Below, one piece after another: positions 18,122 through 27,800 of a stretch of DNA of 64,000 nucleotides. The position numbers and the translations under genes are program-made. The notes beneath the pieces were generated by a model. It was not told where the DNA came from and made no database searches. It saw only the letters and a list, made by a program, of their open reading frames with translations. This DNA is from Rhodothermales bacterium (GTDB taxonomy: Bacteria > Bacteroidota > Rhodothermia > Rhodothermales > UBA10348): positions 158,257 to 222,256 of the forward strand of contig JAVJVN010000009.1 in assembly GCA_040221055.1 (NCBI GenBank), read 5' to 3'. Position 1 is the first letter of the stretch. Each line of letters opens with the position of its first letter.

Positions 18122-20155
18122 TCAGCCCGCCATTTCCGGCGTGGTCACGCCACCCGATCCATCTCCACCGGTCTTGACGGACTGCGTGGCGGCTTTGGCG
18201 GAGTCGCCGGGAAACTGCTGGATGTGATCGGTCTGCACGGGCTTGCCCTTTCCGGCTTTGGTGGGCGATGCTTCGTGAATATAGAAGTCCGAATCCGGAA
18301 GCGTATCGACGAAGGAGCGAACCTTGGCGGCAGCCGTTCGCATGGTATGATCGGCGTTGGCGCGGACCGCGCGCAGCTCCGACTCCAACCGCAACTCGAG
18401 CAGGTCGAAGGCGTGCGCGAACAGCGCCTTGTCCTTCTCGAATTCCGGATGATCCTGTGCGGTGCGCATGAGGCGGTCCATCTTGGACAGCGATGCACTC
18501 ATGGCGAACAGGTAAATGCCGGAATTGGCCAACCGGGCCTGGGTTGCCTGATGCGTCACGATGTCATTCTCGTGCCATTTACTGGCCATCTTGAACATGT
18601 GTGCGTGCTTCTGGATGAGCTGGGACAATCGCTCCGCATGCGCCTCCAGGGAAGCATGCACGCCCTTCACGGCCGGCGCTGAGCGCTTGAAACCGAGGTA
18701 CAACTCGGCGGCGAGTGGAATGGCCCGACTCAGAATCCTGGGATTGATGGCATTGCGCAGGAATCGTCCCGTATTCCCGAGGAAGGACTCGTCCGAATCC
18801 CAACCAAGGGCGTCCTTGATGCCGAGCATCTGTTCGGCCAGTTGCTTGCCGCCATACGCAAACACGAAGGGCTGCATGACTTCGTTGGAGCCCTCCACTA
18901 TGCGGTGGATCCGGTTGTCCCGCCAGGCGCGCTCCACTTCGTGCTCGGTCATGTAGCCTTCGCCGCCCATGATCTCCATGGCATCGTCAATGACTTCCCA
19001 ACCCAGCTGCGAGCAGAATACTTTCGTCATGGCCGTTTCGACCATGATATCCTTGTCACCGCGGTCAAGCATGCCCGTCATGGTGTACAGGACCGCGTCG
19101 GCGGCCCAGGTCCATGCATACATCCGGGCAATCCGCTCCTGGACAAGTTCGAACTCCGCCAGCGGGCGACCGAACTGATAGCGGGACTGGACCCACTTCG
19201 TGGACTGGGCGGCCGAACGTTTCGCCGCGCCCGTAATCCCGGCGCTGAGCGTACAGCGACCGAAGTTCAGACACGTCAGGGCCACGTGCAGCCCCCTGCC
19301 TTCCTCATGGAGCAGGTTTTCCCGGGGCACTTTCACGTCCGTGAACCGGATCCGCGCCTGCCACGTTCCCCGGATGCCCGTCTTCGAACGGTTCTTCTCA
19401 AAAATATCCACGCCTTCCATGTCCGGCGTCAGGATGAGTGCCGTCACGGCATCCCGCTCCTTGCCCTTGACCACCACGCGCTGGTTGGCCATGACCGTCA
19501 GGATGCCACTCAACGCTCCCGACGTGCTCCACTTCTTCTCTCCGTTCAGGATGTAATGGGATCCGTCCTGAGACAGTACACAACGCGTTTCCTGTCCTGC
19601 GGCATCGGAACCCACGTTGGGCTCGGACAGGCAGAACGCGGACAATGTTTTGCGGGCCACCATCGGGAGATACGCGGCTTTCTGCTCTTCGGTACCGAAC
19701 AGCATGATGGCCTTGCATCCAATGGACTGATGCGCCGAAACCATGACTCCGGTCGACCCGCAGTAGGCACCGATCATCTCCAGCACCCGGTTGTAGCTCG
19801 TAATACCCAGCCCCAGGCCGCCATAGGACTCGGGGATGGTCATCCCCATCACGCCCATGTCGAACAGGCGCTGGATGACCCAGTCGGGGATGTATTGCTC
19901 CTGGTCGATTTCAATGGCCGGATGCTCGTTCTTCAGGTACACCTCGAGCTCGTCCAGCAATCGATCGCATTTTGCCCGCTCCTCATCCGATTCCGCTGGG
20001 AACGGGAAAATCAGTTCCGGACGGAATCGCCCCCAGAACAGGTTCTTGGCGAAGCCCAATTCGTCCGGCTCCGGACCCATCATGCGTTCGATATCCTGGA
20101 TCATTTTCTGATCCTGTGCGGAAACGTTCTTGAGCTTGAGCGTGTCGAGTCCCAT
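18122..20155 (-). CDS. Acyl-CoA dehydrogenase, long form
   Basis: A 677-residue FAD-dependent acyl-CoA dehydrogenase introducing the alpha-beta double bond of acyl-CoAs. The canonical three-domain core covers about residues 80-460: IPESYGGLGLG, FCLSEPNVGSDA with the substrate-binding Ser/Thr stretch, KKWSTSGALSG, and the C-terminal helical block IMGGEGYMTEHEVERAWRD and VEGSNEVMQ. The core is followed by a second helical domain of about 170 residues, as in very-long-chain (ACADVL-like) enzymes, and a low-complexity tail with KAATQSVKTGG. It is a single gene, divergent from pyrF; no ETF or thiolase is adjacent. Confidence 0.92.
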   Translation of the reverse strand: MGLDTLKLKNVSAQDQKMIQDIERMMGPEPDELGFAKNLFWGRFRPELIFPFPAESDEERAKCDRLLDELEVYLKNEHPAIEIDQEQYIPDWVIQRLFDMGVMGMTIPESYGGLGLGITSYNRVLEMIGAYCGSTGVMVSAHQSIGCKAIMLFGTEEQKAAYLPMVARKTLSAFCLSEPNVGSDAAGQETRCVLSQDGSHYILNGEKKWSTSGALSGILTVMANQRVVVKGKERDAVTALILTPDMEGVDIFEKNRSKTGIRGTWQARIRFTDVKVPRENLLHEEGRGLHVALTCLNFGRCTLSAGITGAAKRSAAQSTKWVQSRYQFGRPLAEFELVQERIARMYAWTWAADAVLYTMTGMLDRGDKDIMVETAMTKVFCSQLGWEVIDDAMEIMGGEGYMTEHEVERAWRDNRIHRIVEGSNEVMQPFVFAYGGKQLAEQMLGIKDALGWDSDESFLGNTGRFLRNAINPRILSRAIPLAAELYLGFKRSAPAVKGVHASLEAHAERLSQLIQKHAHMFKMASKWHENDIVTHQATQARLANSGIYLFAMSASLSKMDRLMRTAQDHPEFEKDKALFAHAFDLLELRLESELRAVRANADHTMRTAAAKVRSFVDTLPDSDFYIHEASPTKAGKGKPVQTDHIQQFPGDSAKAATQSVKTGGDGSGGVTTPEMAG

Positions 20156-20336
20156 GGTCGATCGGAGGTTGAGTGAGCAATGACCCGCCCTTTTGCCGGC
20201 CGGGTACAGTCAGTATTCCGGGCACCAAATACGGTTCCAGAACGTCATTCTGGCCGGTGAACAGTGTTAAGTTCAGGATTGCTATTTTCCACTGTTCAGC
20301 GCACTGGAACACGAATTCAATCATCATCAATTTTCT
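20156..20336. promoter_or_regulatory. Divergent intergenic region, acyl-CoA dehydrogenase / pyrF
   Basis: 181 bp without a gene. It holds a perfect 9-bp inverted repeat, TGAACAGTG (20258-20266) and CACTGTTCA (20290-20298), separated by 23 bp, and a smaller hairpin CCAGAA/TTCTGG at 20238-20254. The inverted repeat is 38 bp before the pyrF GTG start and could be an operator for either gene. I see no clear -10/-35 pair. Confidence 0.4.
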
Positions 20337-21152
20337 GTGAACGCGACTTTTTCATCCCGGCTGATGGCCCTGCAGACGGAACGTCGATCCGTGGTCTGCG
20401 TCGGCCTGGACCCCGATCCGTCACGGCTGCCGACCCACCTCGGTACCGATCCCCATGTTGCCACCCGGGAGTTCTGCCTGCAAATCATCCGGGCCACCAA
20501 GGAGTCGGCTTGCGCTTACAAATTCAATTTTGCCTTCTTCGAGGCGCTCGGGTCCACGGGGCTGGACATCCTGTCCGAGACGGTAGCCGAGGCCAGAAAC
20601 CATGCGCTTACCATCGCCGATGCCAAACGGGGAGACATCGGCAACTCAGCCTCCTTCTATGCATCGTCCGTGTTTGCTGATCTGGGATTCGACAGTGTAA
20701 CCGTCGCCCCGTACATGGGCCGCGATTCAGTGGAGCCCTTCCTTCAACATGCGGGTACGTGCGCGTTCATCCTGGCCCGGACGTCCAATCCGGGAGGTGA
20801 TGATTTCCAGCGGATGGACGTTGCCGGTAGGCCGCTGTACGAGCACGTGGCACGATCCGCTGCCGATTGGGCGTCCGCGCTGCCGGCCGAGGCAGGTCTG
20901 GTCGTCGGAGCCACGGACCTCGATGCGCTGGCCCATCTGCGCCGGATCCTGCCCGACACCCCTTTCCTCATTCCCGGTGTAGGTGCCCAGGGAGGCGCGC
21001 CGGGAGCCGTCATGCAGGCCAACGGAGGAGGTCCGGTACTGGTCAACAGCAGTCGTGGAATCATCTACGCTTCGCAGGATCGGGATTACGCAGCCGCCGC
21101 TGCCCGGGCCACCCGACAACTGGCCGACGAACTCCGCGAGGTGCAGCCATGA
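20337..21152 (+). CDS. pyrF: Orotidine 5'-phosphate decarboxylase
   Basis: A 271-residue OMP decarboxylase converting OMP to UMP. The active-site DAKRGDIGN block with K97 is intact; VCVGLDPDPSRLP at the N-terminus and LVNSSRGIIYA near the end mark the longer, type 2 (mycobacterial/Bacteroidota) subgroup. The start codon is GTG. It overlaps the downstream ABM-domain gene by 4 bp (ATGA). No other pyrimidine gene is in the window. Confidence 0.95.
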   Translation: MNATFSSRLMALQTERRSVVCVGLDPDPSRLPTHLGTDPHVATREFCLQIIRATKESACAYKFNFAFFEALGSTGLDILSETVAEARNHALTIADAKRGDIGNSASFYASSVFADLGFDSVTVAPYMGRDSVEPFLQHAGTCAFILARTSNPGGDDFQRMDVAGRPLYEHVARSAADWASALPAEAGLVVGATDLDALAHLRRILPDTPFLIPGVGAQGGAPGAVMQANGGGPVLVNSSRGIIYASQDRDYAAAAARATRQLADELREVQP

Positions 21153-21520
21153 CGGAGCAGCGGGAATCGTTGGAACAGCGCGGACCAACCGCGCAGACCG
21201 GCCTGCATCGCGTCGTTCGCATGACCTTCCGTACCGAAGCCGTGCCCGAGTTCCTGGAGATTTTCGCGGATGTCGTGGCCGATATCCGCCGGCAACCCGG
21301 CTGTCTGCACGTTGAACTCATGCGCGACGCACAGTGGCCCGACGTGTACGCCACATTCAGCGTCTGGAAATCCGAAGCCGCCTTGGAGGCCTACCGGCAG
21401 ACGCCGTTCTTCCGCAAGACCTGGTCGCTGACCAAAGCGCTGTTCGCCGCCCCCCCACGTGCCGAGAGCTACGGACCTGTCAGCACTACGCAGGAGCCCG
21501 CGTCAAAGCGTAACCGATAG
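21149..21520 (+). CDS. Antibiotic biosynthesis monooxygenase (ABM)-domain protein
   Basis: A 123-residue protein. Residues 20-100 match the small dimeric alpha-beta barrel ABM domain: RVVRMTFRTEAVPEFLEIF, GCLHVELMRD, and the WKSEAALEAYRQTPFFRK block. ABM proteins are cofactor-free or haem-binding monooxygenases, but many have no known reaction. The first 19 residues are a polar extension. It is coupled to pyrF by ATGA, and its last 18 bp overlap the 3' end of the opposing TonB-receptor gene. Confidence 0.78.
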   Translation: MTEQRESLEQRGPTAQTGLHRVVRMTFRTEAVPEFLEIFADVVADIRRQPGCLHVELMRDAQWPDVYATFSVWKSEAALEAYRQTPFFRKTWSLTKALFAAPPRAESYGPVSTTQEPASKRNR

Positions 21521-23518
21521 TCCGGCGTGGAGCGATCTTCCCGGGGCCGGCAACCCGGTCTGTGGCTCCACGACCGCATCCAGGATGTTCCGGACACCGA
21601 TCCGGATATCCACGAACGTCCCTGCGTCCGAGACGACCGACCGCCAGCGGACCTGGCCGTCCAGCGTTGCTGCACCTTCCAGTCGATCCGTACCGGGTGA
21701 CGGAGACATGCCCCAGGAAGGCCCGCGGTAGGACACCGACGCCCGTACCGCCCATCGCTGCAGGAACGTACGTTCCACATCCACCCTACCCAGCCTCTCC
21801 GGCTTTTCGATCATGCGTACCGACGCGCCATCCTGACGTGCCCGATGCCACATGACGGAGGCGTGTGCATCCATTCGAACCCGCCCGGGCATCGAGATAC
21901 CGACGACGCTTTCGACTCCGGTGGTATGACTTCCGTCCAGGTTGACACGCCGTCGCTTCGTCCCTTCCAAGGTTTGCACCCACTCCTGATCAATCGTGTG
22001 ACGGGATCGTCGATGAAACGCCGTGACTTCCAGGCCCATGATGTCCCGCGCATACCCCAGGGTCCATTCGCCCATCCACACGGACTCCGGCCGAAGTCCC
22101 GGATTTACAACGAATCGGTGCAAGGCCTCACCGAACAATTCCCGCAGCGTCGGAAAACGTGCTTTCTTTCCGGCTGCGGCCTGGAGCCACCAGTGGTCCC
22201 CATGACGATACTGCCAGGTGGCATGAGCCGTCCAGTCCAGGAATGGATCCCGTCGGGGTTTTTCTCCGGTCACAGGCATGAACTGTGCATCGAGGCTCCC
22301 GCCTGCACCCCACCGCATCGCCGACCCCAGCCTGCCTGCAACATCCACTCCGGACGACAGCAGGATCTGACCGAATTGTTCGTTGAGTCCAGGCACGCTT
22401 CCCTCCGGGAGTGGCATGTCCCGTTGATGATGGGTTGACCCCGTACCGAAAAGCGACCATGTCACCCGCGCTCCGCGCCATGTCGATTGTGTCCGGGACC
22501 GGAAACCGACGGACCGGTCCCGATCCTGCTGTCGCCCGTCCGGTGCGGCATAGTTGCCGTCGGGGAAGTCGTGGATGACCTGCCCGAACCGGGTCCACCA
22601 CAGGGAAAGATCCCAACCGGGGAGCGGGCGTCCTCCGGCAATGAGGGTCGAGAACGTCCAGTCGGGATACCGCCAATAGCGGACTGCTCCGGATTCCGCT
22701 GGAAGATGTCCTTCGGGTGCCACGCCTTTCCGCCCGTCGACGTGCAGGATCGAGAAGGCGAGCCGATTGGACCACGACACACGTCCGAACACGGTTCCCC
22801 TGTGCATGTCGGTATTGGTTCGCCAGCGTCCTGCCTGGTTGAAGGGCAATTCCGCATTGTCAGGTACGGGAAGTCCGCTGCGTCCGAGCAGGGAGGCCAT
22901 GCCGATCCAGGACCAGGCGCGACCGGATCCGGACACCAATCCGTGGACATGCCGCTCCTGGCCTGTTCCAGCACGTACCTCCATCTCTACCAGGCCCTCC
23001 GGATCCAGGACCGACCGGGTCTCCAACTGGATGACACCGCCAGCCGTGTTGGGTCCGAACGACGACGACGCAATTCCCCGGACCACCGTCATTCCACCCA
23101 GCACGGACGCCGGAAGCATGTCCAGATCCATACGATTGTCCCACGGAATGTTCAGTGGGGCGCCGTCGAGCAGCAAGGATACTTGCCGCTCGCCGGCGCC
23201 CCGGATGTAGACCAGGTGTTCTCCGCGGGAGTTGGTCTGGATGTGGGCTCCGGGAACCAGCTCCAGGACGTCGGCCACTCCGACGCCACCCAAGCCTGCC
23301 AGTCGAGCCAGGGAGGTACGATACACGGACGAGCCGTTCGGAAAGGTCGAGCGAGGCTCAGCGCCGGCTGAAATGACGATTCCCGCCAGATCATACTGGC
23401 GCAATGAATCCGGAGGAAGCGTACTCCCATCCTGAGCTGAACACACGTCGGCAAAGAGACACAGGTACAGGAAGGCCCGTGCGACGCGACGTGTCCATCC
23501 GGAACCCACCCGACCCAT
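21503..23518 (-). CDS. TonB-dependent outer-membrane receptor
   Basis: A 671-residue receptor. The signal peptide ends near FADVCSAQ. The plug domain lies about residues 40-170: LAGIVISAGAEPRSTF resembles a TonB box region, and ADVLELVPGAHIQTN, VYIRGAGERQVSLLLDGAPLN and GGVIQLETRS follow. A 22-strand barrel ends ...GRSLHAGLSVTL. The start at 23518 shares one base with the glgC stop (TGATG), so it is translationally coupled to glgC. The substrate is not evident: it resembles BtuB/FepA types and is not a SusC with a SusD partner. Confidence 0.88.
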   Translation of the reverse strand: MGRVGSGWTRRVARAFLYLCLFADVCSAQDGSTLPPDSLRQYDLAGIVISAGAEPRSTFPNGSSVYRTSLARLAGLGGVGVADVLELVPGAHIQTNSRGEHLVYIRGAGERQVSLLLDGAPLNIPWDNRMDLDMLPASVLGGMTVVRGIASSSFGPNTAGGVIQLETRSVLDPEGLVEMEVRAGTGQERHVHGLVSGSGRAWSWIGMASLLGRSGLPVPDNAELPFNQAGRWRTNTDMHRGTVFGRVSWSNRLAFSILHVDGRKGVAPEGHLPAESGAVRYWRYPDWTFSTLIAGGRPLPGWDLSLWWTRFGQVIHDFPDGNYAAPDGRQQDRDRSVGFRSRTQSTWRGARVTWSLFGTGSTHHQRDMPLPEGSVPGLNEQFGQILLSSGVDVAGRLGSAMRWGAGGSLDAQFMPVTGEKPRRDPFLDWTAHATWQYRHGDHWWLQAAAGKKARFPTLRELFGEALHRFVVNPGLRPESVWMGEWTLGYARDIMGLEVTAFHRRSRHTIDQEWVQTLEGTKRRRVNLDGSHTTGVESVVGISMPGRVRMDAHASVMWHRARQDGASVRMIEKPERLGRVDVERTFLQRWAVRASVSYRGPSWGMSPSPGTDRLEGAATLDGQVRWRSVVSDAGTFVDIRIGVRNILDAVVEPQTGLPAPGRSLHAGLSVTL

Positions 23519-24798
23519 CAAATGATGGTCCCGTCGGGAATCGTGGCGTTTTTCGGGATGACCACAATGCCGTCCCGGATGCACCAGTTCGGTCCATCGG
23601 CTTCCGTCAACCCGTCCCGGTTCCGGATGACGCATCCCTTGCCAATGCTGGCATTCCGGTCAATGATGGCATGCTCGATCACCGTATCGTCCCCCACTCC
23701 CGGAAATGCCGGACCCAGCGTGGTCGGCCGAATGTCCGGATCATGCCAGCGGAAAAAATCCGCCCCCATCATGATGGTGTTGCTCATGGTAACGTTGTTA
23801 CCGATGAAGGACCGGATCCCGATGACGCAGTTCGTGATCTTGGCATTCCCGATGACACTGGCCTCAGCCACCAGGGAATTCTCCACGAATGACTTCTCGA
23901 TTTTTGCCGGCGGGAGCATGCGGGCATTTGTGTAGATCGGCATGCGGGGATTGTACATGTCGAATTCGGGCGACTGACCGGCCAACATCAAGTTGGCATC
24001 AAAGAATGACCGGATGGTCCCGATGTCGCTCCAGTACCCGTCGAATGCATAGGAAGCAACCCGTTGTGAGCCAATAGCATTCGGGATTATCCCCTTGCCG
24101 AAGTCGTGGGCACCGGGCGCATCATCCAACAGTTTCTTGAGCACACCCCTGCTGAACACATAAATGCCCATGGAAGCCAGGAAGGTACGCCCGGCGGCCG
24201 TCATGGAAGGCGAAACCGGGCTTTCCTTTCCAGCCAACGAGTCCGCTGAAGGCTTCTCGTGGAACTCCGTGATGAATCCGTCTTCGTCGGTCTTCAGGAT
24301 GCCGAATCCGGGAGCATGGTCGGCGTGAACGGGAATGGTGGCAATACTGATATCCGCGCCGGAGCTGACATGGGCATTCAGCATGAGCCGGTAGTCCATG
24401 GTATACAGTTGATCTCCGGAAAGGATGAGCACATGCTCATACCGGTAGTTGACCAGGTGCTGCATGACCTGACGAACCGCATCGGCCGTTCCCTGGAACC
24501 ACTCCTTCGAGTCAGGGGTCTGTTCGGCAGCCAGGATGTTCACGAACCCGTCCCTGAATCGGTCGAACCGATAGGCCTGGGAAATATGCCGGTTCAGGCT
24601 CGCCGAGTTGAACTGCGTCAGGACAAAGATCCGATTGATATCGGAATTGATGCAGTTGGAGACCGGTATGTCGATAAGCCGGTATTTTCCCGCAAGGGGA
24701 ACCGCGGGCTTTGAACGCATTTGCGTCAAGGGATACAGGCGTGTACCTGCGCCTCCGCCCAGGATGATGGCCAGCGTATTTGCAGGATCATACGGCAT
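23518..24798 (-). CDS. glgC: Glucose-1-phosphate adenylyltransferase (ADP-glucose pyrophosphorylase)
   Basis: A 426-residue GlgC, making ADP-glucose from glucose-1-P and ATP for glycogen synthesis. The loop [33 protein letters not shown] and [13 protein letters not shown] are of the cyanobacterial/plant type, as is the C-terminal left-handed beta-helix ([21 protein letters not shown]). The frame extends 26 codons upstream, but ATG at 24798 starts just before the first strand. glgA and glgB are not adjacent; the glycosidase at 48-2402 could act on the same polymer outside the cytoplasm. Confidence 0.94.
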   Translation of the reverse strand: MPYDPANTLAIILGGGAGTRLYPLTQMRSKPAVPLAGKYRLIDIPVSNCINSDINRIFVLTQFNSASLNRHISQAYRFDRFRDGFVNILAAEQTPDSKEWFQGTADAVRQVMQHLVNYRYEHVLILSGDQLYTMDYRLMLNAHVSSGADISIATIPVHADHAPGFGILKTDEDGFITEFHEKPSADSLAGKESPVSPSMTAAGRTFLASMGIYVFSRGVLKKLLDDAPGAHDFGKGIIPNAIGSQRVASYAFDGYWSDIGTIRSFFDANLMLAGQSPEFDMYNPRMPIYTNARMLPPAKIEKSFVENSLVAEASVIGNAKITNCVIGIRSFIGNNVTMSNTIMMGADFFRWHDPDIRPTTLGPAFPGVGDDTVIEHAIIDRNASIGKGCVIRNRDGLTEADGPNWCIRDGIVVIPKNATIPDGTII

Positions 24799-24884
24799 GA
24801 GGTACAGTGTACTGCGTGCCGATGCACCCGTCAAGTTGTGAAATCGTGAAACCCCCGGCACCAAGGGTCGGTACACGGGCCACT
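24799..24884. promoter_or_regulatory. Divergent intergenic region, glgC / DUF4175 gene
   Basis: 86 bp between two genes transcribed outward. It must hold promoters for both units, but I see no clear consensus element and no large inverted repeat. Confidence 0.25.
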
Positions 24885-27800
24885 ATGAGCAAGGAATCAC
24901 AGGATTTGGTGGCGCGGATTCGGGATGGCTTGCGCCAGGCCAGGAAACGCATGGTCCAGGTGGCCCTCCTCCGGGGAACCATCCTGCTTTTTACGGTCCT
25001 TGCAGGCCTCTGGTCAGTGCTTTCCATCCTGGAAGCGTTGCTCTGGACCCCGCCTTCCATCCGTTCGGTCTTGCTGGCCGTGGCCGGCGTCGCCGTTTTG
25101 GGGGCCCTGACAGCGTGGATAGTCGTTCCGGTCGCCCGCGGGATGGGACTATTGCCTGGATTGCATGACATGGACGTGGCCCGCTTGATGGGGCGTCGCG
25201 AAGCCCTTGTCGGCGACTCCCTCATCAATTTGCTGCAGCTGTCCGCAGGTCAGCATTCCGATGCGCCACCGGATTTCGTGGACCAGGCGGTCCAGCGGCT
25301 GGCCCGACCACTCGATCGCGTTTCCTGGGAACGGATTGAGGAATTCCGTTCCGTGAACCCCCTGTTCCGGTGGAGTGTGCTACCCGTGTCCATCCTTCTG
25401 GTCTTCCTCCTGGCCGCTCCGAGCGTTTTCCTGTCCGCTTCGGAGCGACTCCTGCACCCCGGTACCACGTTCGAGAAGCCGGCTCCGTTCTCGCTCCGTG
25501 TTTCGCCTGGCCATGCAGAGCGTGTCGCCGGGGAGTCCCTTGTCGTCAGCGTGGCAGCGGACGGCGCCATTCCGGACGTGGCTCCCGTGGTGGAACGCCT
25601 CATCACGGGCGAATCGCGCCCACAGATCCTGGATGTCCAGGCCACGGGTCCGGCTTCCTGGTCCATGGAATTCCCTGACATCCTCCAGCCCTTCCGCTAC
25701 CGGGTCACTGCAGCAGGAATCGCATCGGAGTGGTATGACGTGCATGTCGTGAACCGTCCCATCGTACAGCAACTCCAGCTGGAACTGCTCCATCCGGGCT
25801 ACACACGCATACCGGCCCGCGTCCTTGAGCCCAACGTCGGAGACGTGACTGCATTGGCTGGTACCGTCGTCAGACCGCGTATCCGGACGGCCGGCGCCGA
25901 AGTCGGTCAAGGTTGGATCGCGTTCGCATCGGGAGATTCCATCGCCCTGGATCTGGAGGCCGGCATGGCCACGGCATCATTCGTCATCCGGGATTCCGAT
26001 GCCTACCACGTCACGTTGCGTTCGACGGAGGGCGTGTCCAACGCCACACCCATCCCCTATCGGATAACGGCGGTCCGTGACGGCGCACCGTCCATTTCCA
26101 TCCTGGCGCCCGAGCCCCTGACCAATCTGGATGATGACCAGCGTGCGTTCGTGCTGCTCCACTTCACGGATGATTTCGGTTTCCGGTCGCTGACACTCCA
26201 TTGGAGGCTGGCGGAGAGCCGATTCGGTACCGTCCAGGAGACCTTCTCATCCACGGAGCTGCCCCTGACCGAGCCCTATCTCCTGGACCAGGAGTTCAGC
26301 CATGAATGGAACGTGTCGTCCACGACTGGCCTCGTGCTTGCTCCCGGAGATGTCGTCGAGTACTACGCTGAAATCACCGACAACGATACCGTGACCGGCC
26401 CGAAGCGGGCGCAAACCCGCGTCCATCGGCTGCGCATGCCGTCCATTGCCGAGAAATACGAAGCGGTGGACAACCTGGAAGACGACACGGAAGAGAGTCT
26501 TGAGGAATTGATGGAGAAGGCGCAGAAAGCGCGGGAGGACTTCGAGGAGCTGCGTCGCAATCTCATGCAGAAGACGGAAGCCGAGTGGCAGGAAGAGCGT
26601 GCGTTGGAGCAACTCCAGGAGCAGCAGAAGCAAATGGAAGAAGCCGTCGAAGCCGTTTCCCAGAAAATGGAGGAGTTGGCCGACGAAATGTCCCGTAACG
26701 ACCTCGTCTCGGAGGAAACCCTCAATACGTTCGAAGAACTGCAACAGGTCGTCGAGGAAGTCCGGACTCCGGATTTGATGGAGGCCCTCCGTGAAATGCA
26801 GGAGTCCATCGAGCAGATGAATCCGAACCAGATGCAGGAAGCGATGGAGAAATTCGAGTTCTCCGAGCAACAGTATCAAGAGAGGCTGGAGCGGTCACTG
26901 AATCTGTTCAAAAACTTCCGCGTGCAGCAGGACCTCGAGGAAGTGGAGCGACGCGCCGAAGATCTTGCCCGGACCGAAGAAAAACTGGCGGAAGAGACCC
27001 AGGCGGAGAATGCCCAGGAAAAGGCCGAGGATCTTGCCAAACAACAGGAGCAAGCGTCGGAAGAGATGACCGCCCTGGAGGAAAAGATGGAAGAGATCCG
27101 GGAGCGCATGGAAGAGCTGAAGAATCAGCCGACCGAAGAAATGCAGGATCTTCTCGAAGACACGCAGGATCAGGAGATCCCGCAGAAAATGAAGGAGAAT
27201 GCGGAGCAGATGCGCCAGGGCGACATGAATCAGGCCCAGCAGCAACAGCAGGAGATGTCCGAACAACTGGATCAATTGTCGGGAGACCTGTCCAATATGC
27301 AGATGAACGCTGCGGGGGCACAGATGCAGCTCAATCTGGCCGGCATCCGGTCTGCCCTGGAAGACGTGCTTACCCTGTCCGTGGGACAGGAGCAGTTGCG
27401 GGTGGACGTGACCGGCTATGCCGTCGACTCCCCCCAACTCAGGGATGCAGCCCAACTTCAGGTGCGCTTGAGTGAAGGCCTGAGCGTCGTGGCCGATTCG
27501 CTGCAGCGCATTGCCCGTGAAGTTCCTCAGATGTCCAGGACCATCCAGGAGGAGACCGGCAGTGCGCTCCGGCAAATGTCGGAAGCGACGTCGGCGTTGA
27601 CGGAGCGGGCGGCCCGGCGCGCCGTGAATCATCAGCGCACCTCCATGACGCACATGAATGAATTGGCGCTGCTCCTGTCCGAATTGCTCAACCAGATGAA
27701 CAATGCATCCGGTGCCGGCCAGAGCAACATGTCCATGGAGCAGATGATGGAACAGCTCCAGAACATGGGCCAGCAGCAGCAACAGATCAATCAACAGATC

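Noticed and set aside
18842-20176. 444-codon plus-strand open frame inside the acyl-CoA dehydrogenase gene
   Set aside because: Fully antisense to a conserved enzyme; no recognisable protein, no upstream signal.
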